In this document: positions 52,323 through 59,147 of the stretch, piece by piece | How positions within the stretch are numbered: the stretch's first letter is position 1 | How the letters are laid out: every line of letters begins with the position of its first letter | NCBI GenBank assembly: GCA_024234325.1 | Contig: JACKOJ010000001.1 | Span: forward strand, 434,001 to 498,000 | DNA from: Pseudomonadales bacterium | GTDB taxonomy: Bacteria; Pseudomonadota; Gammaproteobacteria; Pseudomonadales; Pseudohongiellaceae | Reading direction: 5' to 3' | Length of the DNA stretch: 64,000 nt | Made by a program: the position numbers and the translations under genes | The notes under the pieces: generated by a model | The model's database searches: none | Seen by the model: only the letters and a program-made list of their open reading frames with translations | What the model was told of the DNA's origin: nothing

Positions 52323-53756
52323 ATGACCCGCATCGTCTGGTTCCGTCAGGACCTGCGCCTGACCGACAACCCCGCCCTCAGCGCCGCAAGTCAGCACGGG
52401 AGCGTGCTGCCTGTGTACATCCTCGACGACACCAATGCCGCCGACTGGGCCATGGGCGGCGCCAGCCGCTGGTGGCTGCACCATTCGCTGCAGAGTCTGA
52501 ACCACTCCCTGCAGGGACGCCTGCTGCTACTGCGCGGCGACCCGCTCAGCCTGCTGCCCCTGCTCAGCGAGGCAATACACGCCGACGGCATTCACTGGAA
52601 CCGCTGCTACGAGCCCTGGCGCATCGCCCGCGACGCCCGACTGAAAGAGCAACTCAAGGATTCCGGCATCGCTGTAGAGAGCCACAACGGTTCCCTGCTG
52701 TGGGAGCCGTGGCAGGCACTGAAGCAGGATGGTACCCCCTACAAGGTGTTTACCCCCTTCTGGCGCAAGGGCTGCCTGCTCGGAGCCATCCCCAGACAGG
52801 TCATTCCGGCACCCAGTGACCTGGACTGTCTTTCACTGGGAGGCAGCCCCTACGCCAGGCAGGTGGGGGATGCGGGCATTACTGCGTTGAATCTGCTGCC
52901 GACAATTCCCTGGGACCAGGGCATGCGGGCGACCTGGCAGATCGGAGAGGACGCCGTGCGGCAACGGCTGCGGGAATTTCTGGATACTGGCCTCGGCGAC
53001 TACAAGCAGGGCCGTAACTTCCCTGCGCGCCCCAACGTGTCGCGCCTGTCGCCTCACCTGCACTTTGGCGAAATCTCGCCCCATCAAGTGTGGACAGAAG
53101 CCCAGCGTCACGGAGCGGAGAACGGTGCAGACGAGAACCTGGACTGCTTTCTCAGCGAGCTGGGCTGGCGCGAGTTCTCCTACTCCCTGCTCTACCACCA
53201 CCCCACCCTGATGCGCGACAGCCTGCAAAGCAAATTTGACCACTTCCCGTGGCAGCACGACGACGCCCTGCTGCACGCCTGGCAACGCGGGCAGACCGGC
53301 TTTCCCCTGATCGACGCCGGCATGCGCGAACTGTGGCAGACCGGTTACATGCATAACCGTGTGCGTATGGTCGTGGGCTCGTTTCTGGTGAAGAATCTGC
53401 GCACTCACTGGCACCGAGGCGAAGAATGGTTCTGGGACTGCCTGGTAGATGCCGACCTCGCGGCCAACAGCGCCAGTTGGCAGTGGATCGCCGGCTGCGG
53501 TGCCGACGCGGCGCCCTATTTCCGCGTGTTCAATCCGGTGACCCAGAGCGAGCGCTTCGACCCGCAGGGCGACTATATCCGCCGCTACGTGCCCGAGATC
53601 GCCGCACTGCCGGACAAGTATCTGCACAACCCCAGCGCGGCACCGGCAGGAGTCCTGAGAGAGGCAGGGATTGTGCTGGGGAAGGATTACCCCGAGGCCA
53701 TCGTGGATCTGAAGGACTCGCGGGAGCAGGCACTGGCGGCGTTCAAGGGGCTGTAA
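52323..53756 (+). CDS. phrB: Deoxyribodipyrimidine photolyase (class I)
   Basis: Light-driven repair of cyclobutane pyrimidine dimers. 477 residues: N-terminal antenna-binding Rossmann domain (RIVWFRQDLRLTDNPAL) and C-terminal FAD domain with ARPNVSRLSPHLHFGEISP, GWREFSYSLLYHHP, WQRGQTGFPLIDAGMRELWQTGYMHNRVRMVVGSFLVKNL and WQWIAGCGADAAPYFRVFNP, all diagnostic of the class I photolyase/cryptochrome family. Suggests a sunlit habitat. Confidence 0.96.
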   Translation: MTRIVWFRQDLRLTDNPALSAASQHGSVLPVYILDDTNAADWAMGGASRWWLHHSLQSLNHSLQGRLLLLRGDPLSLLPLLSEAIHADGIHWNRCYEPWRIARDARLKEQLKDSGIAVESHNGSLLWEPWQALKQDGTPYKVFTPFWRKGCLLGAIPRQVIPAPSDLDCLSLGGSPYARQVGDAGITALNLLPTIPWDQGMRATWQIGEDAVRQRLREFLDTGLGDYKQGRNFPARPNVSRLSPHLHFGEISPHQVWTEAQRHGAENGADENLDCFLSELGWREFSYSLLYHHPTLMRDSLQSKFDHFPWQHDDALLHAWQRGQTGFPLIDAGMRELWQTGYMHNRVRMVVGSFLVKNLRTHWHRGEEWFWDCLVDADLAANSASWQWIAGCGADAAPYFRVFNPVTQSERFDPQGDYIRRYVPEIAALPDKYLHNPSAAPAGVLREAGIVLGKDYPEAIVDLKDSREQALAAFKGL

Positions 53757-53780
53757 AAATCAGGGAACCTGAGTCCTTGA
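53757..53780. repeat. Left copy of 24-bp imperfect direct repeat
   Basis: Starts immediately after the photolyase stop codon. It matches the sequence at 54707-54730 in 20 of 24 positions, containing AATCA, GGAACCTG and CCTTGA. The two copies bracket the HigA-like gene and the GNAT gene. Confidence 0.6.
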
Positions 53781-53787
53781 GGCTCAC

Positions 53788-54084
53788 TCAGGCAGCAGGC
53801 TTCACACTGAAAGTCAGCCCCAGCGCCTTGGCCACTTTCAGTACAGTGCCCAGACTGGGATTACCATCAGGGGACAATGCCTTGTAAAGGCCCTCGCGCG
53901 TCAACCCGGTATCGCGAGCCAACTGAGTCATATTCTTCGCTCGGGCAATAGTACCCAGAACCTGCAACAGAAAGGCGGGGTCATCTCCCGCCTCCTCCAT
54001 GCACGCTGCCAGATAGAGGCGAATGTCCTCGTCTGTTTTCAGATGCTCTGCTGTATCCCAAGGTCGGGTCTTCACAACCATCAT
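53788..54084 (-). CDS. HigA-like antitoxin / HTH regulator (COG3636 type)
   Basis: 98 residues (97 from the second ATG, 54081). A helical N-terminal half (DTAEHLKTDEDIRLYLAACMEE) and a C-terminal helix-turn-helix (MTQLARDTGLTREGLYKALS ... SLGTVLKVAKALGL) match addiction-module antidotes that usually follow a RelE-like toxin. No toxin gene of that type is adjacent; the gene upstream on the strand is a GNAT acetyltransferase 131 bp away. Confidence 0.85.
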   Translation of the reverse strand: MMVVKTRPWDTAEHLKTDEDIRLYLAACMEEAGDDPAFLLQVLGTIARAKNMTQLARDTGLTREGLYKALSPDGNPSLGTVLKVAKALGLTFSVKPAA

Positions 54085-54177
54085 TCAAATCTCCAACTGG
54101 TGCGCCATGGCTTTCGGCCTGATTTTCATTATGCGTTAACCATAGTTCGCACATCTAAAATCTGTCAATTCGAGATT

Positions 54178-54204
54178 GAAAAATCCGCCCACCACTAGCG
54201 GTGG
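54178..54204 (-). terminator. Weak stem-loop after the GNAT gene
   Basis: On the minus strand CCACC-GCTAGT-GGTGG is followed by GCGGATTTTTC, 11 bp past the GNAT stop. The 5-bp stem is short, so this is tentative. Confidence 0.3.
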
Positions 54205-54215
54205 CTAGATAGGCA

Positions 54216-54686
54216 CTATCGACCACACTGATCAATCGCCTTGATTAGCAGCAACGCGGGATTGGTGGGAGACCATAACAGAGGAAACTCTTCGACAGGA
54301 ATGTAACCCCGGTTCAGATAGAACGCGCGGGTAGCAGAATAGTGAGGGTCGGGAGAAGACGCGGCAATTGTCTTGACCTGCAGGAAGCGGACACCCTGCT
54401 CTGCGAGCCAGGTTTCCGTGTGGCTTAGCAATATCGTGCCAACACCCTTTCCCCGTTCATGCGCCGACACGGCAATACAGTGTACCTCCCAGGCCGCCGG
54501 GAAATGTTGCTGTAGCGTGATAAAGCCCGCAATACCCGCCGATGTCTTCGCCGCGAAAGTAGGCAGGCTGCGCGAATCCCGGACGTACATCTTTAGGGAC
54601 TCCTCCAGACCAAACCATTGCGGGAGTGAGCGAAGAATCGCCTCACATTCGGTTTCACAATCCAGCTCCGGTCCGATGATCTTCAC
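54216..54686 (-). CDS. GNAT-family N-acetyltransferase
   Basis: 156 residues from GTG 54686, chosen because GGAGGTGAC directly precedes it; an in-frame ATG at 54713 would add nine residues with no ribosome site. Acetyl-CoA motif A is VHCIAVSAHERGKGVGTILLSHTE, with YSATRAFYLNRGYIP as motif B. Substrate unknown. It lies with the HigA-like gene inside the repeat-bracketed segment, so the pair may have arrived together. Confidence 0.85.
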   Translation of the reverse strand: MKIIGPELDCETECEAILRSLPQWFGLEESLKMYVRDSRSLPTFAAKTSAGIAGFITLQQHFPAAWEVHCIAVSAHERGKGVGTILLSHTETWLAEQGVRFLQVKTIAASSPDPHYSATRAFYLNRGYIPVEEFPLLWSPTNPALLLIKAIDQCGR

Positions 54687-54706
54687 GTCACCTCCACAAA
54701 TCTGGC

Positions 54707-54734
54707 AAATCAAGGAACCTGCCCCCTTGATTTA
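54707..54734. repeat. Right copy of repeat, with 9-bp inverted arms
   Basis: Positions 54707-54730 match the left copy (53757-53780) in 20/24. This copy is also a perfect inverted repeat: AAATCAAGG (54707-54715) and CCTTGATTT (54726-54734). It ends just before the trpE stop at 54743. The shape resembles short REP-like intergenic repeats of gammaproteobacteria; the family is not established. Confidence 0.6.
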
Positions 54735-54742
54735 AATGAAGC

Positions 54743-56221
54743 TCAGAGCTTCTGCAGCCCCTTCTCGGCGAGTTCGACCGCGCGGAAGATCGCGCGGGCC
54801 TTGTTGATGGTCTCTTCCCATTCCAGGCGGGGAACGGAGTCGGCGACGACGCCGGCACCGGCCTCAACGAAGAGACGCTCGTTCTTGATCACGGCGGTGC
54901 GGATGGCGATGGCCATGTCCATGTTGCCGTTCCAGCCGAGGTAACCCATGGCGCCACCGTAGATGCCGCGCTTGACCGGCTCCAGTTCGTCGATGATCTC
55001 CATCGCGCGCACCTTGGGTGCACCGCTGAGGGTGCCCACCGGCAGCGTGGCCTTGAGCACGTCGAGCGCGGTCTTGTCCTCACGCATCAGGCTCTCGACG
55101 ATGGAGGCGATGTGCATGACGTGGGAATAGCGTTCCACAAACATCTTGCGCGGCACGGTGACGCTGCCAGTCTCGGAGACGCGGCCGGAGTCGTTGCGGC
55201 TGAGGTCGATGAGCATGAGATGCTCGGCAATTTCCTTGGCATCGGCCAGCAGCTCTTTCTCCAGCGCCAGGTCTTCCTCTTCCGTCCTGCCGCGCTTGCG
55301 GGTTCCCGCCAGCGGACGCACCGTGATCTTGCGGTCTTCCACCCGCGCCAGAATCTCGGGGGAGGCGCTGACGATGTGGTGATCGCCCATATTGAAAAAC
55401 ACCATATAGGGCGAGGGATTCAGGAAGCGCAGCGCGCGGTAGACGTTCATCGGGTCGCCGGCAAACGGCAGCGACATGCGCTGGGCAATCACCACCTGCA
55501 TGACGTCGCCGGCCAGAATATAGTCCTTGATGCGATCCACGGCCTTCTCGAAATCCGGCTGCTTGAAGCGGGAATCAAAATCCGCCTCGCTGATCTGTCG
55601 CGGTTCGCCCTGGGCGGGCACCGGCACCGGAGCGGCAAGTGCTGCTTCGATGGCATCGAGTCGCTGCTGGGCCTTGCCGTAGGCATCCGCCTCTGAGGGG
55701 TCCACGTTCACGATGAGCGAGAGCGTGCCGCGCAGATTGTCGAACACCACCACTTCCTCGGACACCATGAGCAGAATGTCCGGCGTGCCGATATCGTCGT
55801 CACCTGGCGCTGGCCCCAGCGTCGGTTCCACATAGCGCACGGTGTCGTAGGCAAAATACCCGACGAGGCCGCCGCAGAAACGCTGGTCGCCCTGCAGCGG
55901 CGCCACCTTGTAACGTTCCTTGAACTGTTCGACGAAGACGAAGGGATCCTCGCTGCTGACCCGCTCCACGACTTCTCCGCCGGTCTCCACCGTAATGTCA
56001 TTGCCGACCACGCGCAGCACGGTGGCACAGGGCAACCCGATGATGGAATAGCGGCCCCATTTCTCGCCGCCCTGCACGGACTCGAAGAAATAGGTGTGCA
56101 GGCCACGCCCCAGTTTCAGATAGGTGGACAGCGGCGTTTCCAGGTCCGCCAGCACCTGACGAACCAGAGGGATGCGGTTATAGCCCTGCGCCGCCAGCGC
56201 AGCAAATTCTTGTGCAGTCAT
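54743..56221 (-). CDS. trpE: Anthranilate synthase component I
   Basis: Chorismate to anthranilate with TrpG. 492 residues; N-terminal feedback-inhibition segment (LETPLSTYLKLGRGLHTYFFESVQGGEKWGRYSIIG) and C-terminal chorismate-binding domain with SPEILARVEDRKITVRPLAGT, DLSRNDSGRVS, LPVGTLSGAPKVRAMEIIDE and EAGAGVVADSVP. trpGDC lie 36 kb away, as in pseudomonads where trpE is separate. Cotranscribed with rpe, 12 bp upstream. Confidence 0.97.
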   Translation of the reverse strand: MTAQEFAALAAQGYNRIPLVRQVLADLETPLSTYLKLGRGLHTYFFESVQGGEKWGRYSIIGLPCATVLRVVGNDITVETGGEVVERVSSEDPFVFVEQFKERYKVAPLQGDQRFCGGLVGYFAYDTVRYVEPTLGPAPGDDDIGTPDILLMVSEEVVVFDNLRGTLSLIVNVDPSEADAYGKAQQRLDAIEAALAAPVPVPAQGEPRQISEADFDSRFKQPDFEKAVDRIKDYILAGDVMQVVIAQRMSLPFAGDPMNVYRALRFLNPSPYMVFFNMGDHHIVSASPEILARVEDRKITVRPLAGTRKRGRTEEEDLALEKELLADAKEIAEHLMLIDLSRNDSGRVSETGSVTVPRKMFVERYSHVMHIASIVESLMREDKTALDVLKATLPVGTLSGAPKVRAMEIIDELEPVKRGIYGGAMGYLGWNGNMDMAIAIRTAVIKNERLFVEAGAGVVADSVPRLEWEETINKARAIFRAVELAEKGLQKL

Positions 56222-56233
56222 CTCAGAAATGCC

Positions 56234-56914
56234 TTAGTGATTGGTCGGGGTATGGCCCAGTTCGGCGCGCATGGCAGCGATGGTGCCCGCGTAACTGTCG
56301 CTGTTGAAGATGGCGGAACCGGCCACAAACATGTCGGCGCCTGCCTTGGCAATCTCCGCGATATTGTGCACGCCAACGCCGCCGTCCACCTCCAGGCGGA
56401 TGGGGTAGTGGCTGTCATCGATCAGCTTGCGCACCTGGGCCAGCTTGCGCAGGGTGGACGGAATGAACTTCTGGCCGCCGAAGCCGGGGTTGACCGACAT
56501 CAGCAGAATCACGTCCAGCTTGTCCATCACATACTGCAGGCAGTCGAGACTGGTGGCGGGATTGAACACCAGGCCGGCCTGACAGCCGAGGTCGCGAATC
56601 AGTTGCAGGGAGCGGTCGACGTGCTGGGTGGCCTCGGGGTGAAAGGTGATGATGCTGGCGCCGGCCTTGGCGAACTCCTGAATCATGTGGTCCACGGGGC
56701 TCACCATGAGATGCACGTCGATGGGGGCCTTGATGCCGTAGTCGCGCAGGGCCTTACAGACCATGGGGCCGATGGTGAGATTGGGTACGTAGTGATTGTC
56801 CATCACGTCGAAATGCACGACATCGGCACCGGCGGCGAGCACGGCATCGACTTCCTCGCCCAGGCGGGCAAAGTCGGCGGAGAGGATGGAGGGGGCAATC
56901 AGGTACTTGTTCAT
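56234..56914 (-). CDS. rpe: Ribulose-phosphate 3-epimerase
   Basis: Pentose-phosphate pathway epimerase. 226-residue TIM barrel with YLIAPSILSADFARLGEEV, HFDVMDNHYVPN (metal His), DVHLMVSPVDHMI, LMSVNPGFGGQKFI and VDGGVGVHNI. In related genomes gph (phosphoglycolate phosphatase) stands between rpe and trpE; here the two genes are only 12 bp apart. Confidence 0.97.
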   Translation of the reverse strand: MNKYLIAPSILSADFARLGEEVDAVLAAGADVVHFDVMDNHYVPNLTIGPMVCKALRDYGIKAPIDVHLMVSPVDHMIQEFAKAGASIITFHPEATQHVDRSLQLIRDLGCQAGLVFNPATSLDCLQYVMDKLDVILLMSVNPGFGGQKFIPSTLRKLAQVRKLIDDSHYPIRLEVDGGVGVHNIAEIAKAGADMFVAGSAIFNSDSYAGTIAAMRAELGHTPTNH

Positions 56915-57057
56915 GGTCCGAGTCCGTGTTGGCGTTTGGCGGTATTTTACAGGGATTCCTCAATTGTGCATGGGGTTTCTAGGCACTGGCGCTTGTGGCG
57001 GTCAATTCGGTGGATTCTGGTTCGTGGTGTCTGGTTCAGTGGTATGGGGCTTGTGCG

Positions 57058-57172
57058 GGAGTGCCCTGCCCCACCAAGTCGTTCGGGGACGCCGTGAACC
57101 CGTCCCTGGGGGCTCGGACGCGGCATCCCTGCCGCTTACGCCGCCGCCCGACTTGGTGGGGCAGGGCACTCC
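57058..57172. repeat. 115-bp palindromic element with 24-bp inverted repeats
   Basis: Perfect 24-bp inverted arms at 57058-57081 and 57149-57172 flank 67 bp. Inside are two small stems, CGTCC/GGACG (57101-57105, 57116-57120) and GCGGC/GCCGC (57120-57124, 57131-57135). It could fold as a branched hairpin on either strand. It occupies the centre of the 345-bp gap between rpe and murU, whose remainder shows nothing else I can name. No ORF or transposase; MITE- or REP-like. Confidence 0.75.
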
Positions 57173-57259
57173 TTGATTCCGGCAGTAAGCGACTAAGTCC
57201 TTATGCGTATTACCAGTTGGAAGAGCCAAGGCTTCCAGCCTATGCCGAACCACCTGTAT

Positions 57260-57940
57260 TCAGACGTTGCGAAGCAGGGTGTCCAGTTCCTTCAGGCGTT
57301 CGGGGGTGCCGATGTCGAACCATTGGCCGGGGTATTGTTCGGCCTCGATACGATGGGCGGCGATGGCGGCGTCGAGAACGGGGCGCAGGGCCAGGGGGGC
57401 TTCCGGCAGGCCGGCGAAGAGTTGGGGGTGCATCACGCTGATGCCCGCGTAGGTCAGGCCGCCCGGGGCATCCGCTGCTTTCAGGGCCAGGCGGCCGTCC
57501 GGGTTCAGCACAAAGTCGCCGCGCTGGTGGTGGCCGGGATTGCTGACCATGACCAGATGCGCAAGAGTGGTGTCGCCGTCCACGGGACGCAGGTGGCGAT
57601 AGTCGAAATCGGTCCAGATATCACCGCTGATGACGGCGAAAGCGTCGGGGCCGAGCAGGGGCAGGGCCTTGACGATGCCGCCTGCAGTCTCCAGGCGCAC
57701 GGTTTCGCGGGAGTAGTGAATATGAGCGCCATAGCGGCTGCCATCGCCCAGCGCCGCTTCCAGCTTCTCCCCCAGGTGGTAGTGGTTGATGACAATGTCG
57801 GTGATGCCGGCGCGCACCAGATTGTGCAGATGGTATTCGATCAACGCTTGCCCACCGGCCTGCAGCAGGGGCTTGGGCAGGGTATCGGTCAGCGGGCGCA
57901 TGCGCGTGCCGAGCCCGGCGGCGAGAATGATCGCCTTCAC
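57260..57940 (-). CDS. murU: N-acetylmuramate alpha-1-phosphate uridylyltransferase MurU
   Basis: Converts MurNAc-1-phosphate to UDP-MurNAc in the fosfomycin-tolerant peptidoglycan recycling route. 226 residues from GTG 57940, which overlaps the amgK stop (GTGA). Nucleotidyltransferase motifs: KAIILAAGLGTRMRPLTDTLPKPLL, ETAGGIVKAL, VISGDIWTDFD, and a terminal WFDIGTPERLKEL. The partner AmgK precedes it, as in Pseudomonas. Confidence 0.93.
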   Translation of the reverse strand: MKAIILAAGLGTRMRPLTDTLPKPLLQAGGQALIEYHLHNLVRAGITDIVINHYHLGEKLEAALGDGSRYGAHIHYSRETVRLETAGGIVKALPLLGPDAFAVISGDIWTDFDYRHLRPVDGDTTLAHLVMVSNPGHHQRGDFVLNPDGRLALKAADAPGGLTYAGISVMHPQLFAGLPEAPLALRPVLDAAIAAHRIEAEQYPGQWFDIGTPERLKELDTLLRNV

Positions 57941-59055
57941 GAAGCGGAGATTCCGGCGTTGAATGCCGCCAGTTTTTCGCAGGCCAGCGGCAGCACCCGG
58001 TTCTGGAACCACTGGATAAATTCGGCCATTTCGGGGTGGGCTGCAGCCACGTCCAGCACATAGTCGATCACCAGCGGAATATCGGCCATATAGCGCGGCT
58101 TGCCGTCACGGAAATTAAGTCGGCTGAAAATGCCGATGACCTTGAGGTGGCGCTGCAGGCCCATCAGGTCGAAATCCCGCAGGAAGGCGTCCTCATCGGC
58201 CTGTGACCCTGCAGGCAGCACACCGGCCACAATGGCCATGTGCCGGTACTGCAGCGCCCATTCGCGCACACGCTCCGCAGGCCAGACGATATAGCAGTCG
58301 CGCAGCAGCGAGACCAGATCGTACGTACAGGGGCCAAGCACGGCATCCTGAAAATCAATGACACCGGGCGCTGCCGTCGGGTCGTTGCTGATAATCATCA
58401 GGTTGCGGGAATGGTAATCGCGGTGGACACACACTTGGGGCTGGGCGAGTGCGGCATCTTCCAGCATGGCCCAGGTGCGGGCCAGCAGATCACGTTCCTG
58501 TTCCGACAGTGTCAGGCCCAGGAAGACATCGCAGAACCAGTGGTCGAACAGGCTCAGCTCACGGTGCAGGAGTGCACGGTCGTAAGGGGGTAATTCGCCC
58601 TTGTCGCCATTGGCCTGCAGCAGCACCAGGGATTCCATTGCCGAGGTGTACAGGGCATCGACATCCTGACCTTTCTGCAAAGCGGGAAGATAGAGCGCAT
58701 CGCCAAAATCCTGCAACAACATGAAGCCGCGTTCGTAGTCCGCTTCCAGCACGCGCGGCGTCGCCATGCCAGCCTTGCGGAACAGTCGGGCAACGTGGAC
58801 AAACTGGCGACAGTCCTCGTGCTCCGGCGGGGCATCCACCAGCAGGAACTGGGTGTCGTGCAGAATCGCCAGCAGGTTCTCGTTGACCATGCCCAGCATG
58901 CAGTCCATCGGCCGGGCCAGATGCATGCGGAAATACCGCCGGAAACTCGCATCGCCGGAAACCGTTTCAATATCACCGGCAATCCCGGTCTGATCGCACA
59001 TGTCTTCCAGACACTGTTTAGCCCATGCGGCAAGTGCCGCCTTTCTCTCGTCCAT
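57937..59055 (-). CDS. amgK: N-acetylmuramate/N-acetylglucosamine 1-kinase AmgK
   Basis: Phosphorylates recycled MurNAc at C1. 372 residues from ATG 59055; aminoglycoside-phosphotransferase fold with SGDASFRRYFR (nucleotide loop), VCVHRDYHSRNLMI (Brenner motif, catalytic Asp) and VIDFQDAVLGPCTYDLVSL (metal Asp). Encoded divergently from lptD, as in Pseudomonas putida and relatives. Confidence 0.94.
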   Translation of the reverse strand: MDERKAALAAWAKQCLEDMCDQTGIAGDIETVSGDASFRRYFRMHLARPMDCMLGMVNENLLAILHDTQFLLVDAPPEHEDCRQFVHVARLFRKAGMATPRVLEADYERGFMLLQDFGDALYLPALQKGQDVDALYTSAMESLVLLQANGDKGELPPYDRALLHRELSLFDHWFCDVFLGLTLSEQERDLLARTWAMLEDAALAQPQVCVHRDYHSRNLMIISNDPTAAPGVIDFQDAVLGPCTYDLVSLLRDCYIVWPAERVREWALQYRHMAIVAGVLPAGSQADEDAFLRDFDLMGLQRHLKVIGIFSRLNFRDGKPRYMADIPLVIDYVLDVAAAHPEMAEFIQWFQNRVLPLACEKLAAFNAGISAS

Positions 59056-59147
59056 GGTGACTCGCTTCGCCCTGTTTCTATCCCATTCCCAATGAATTAT
59101 GATGCCGACTTCGCACACCGCCCTATTCTATTGGATTGCCTGCAACA

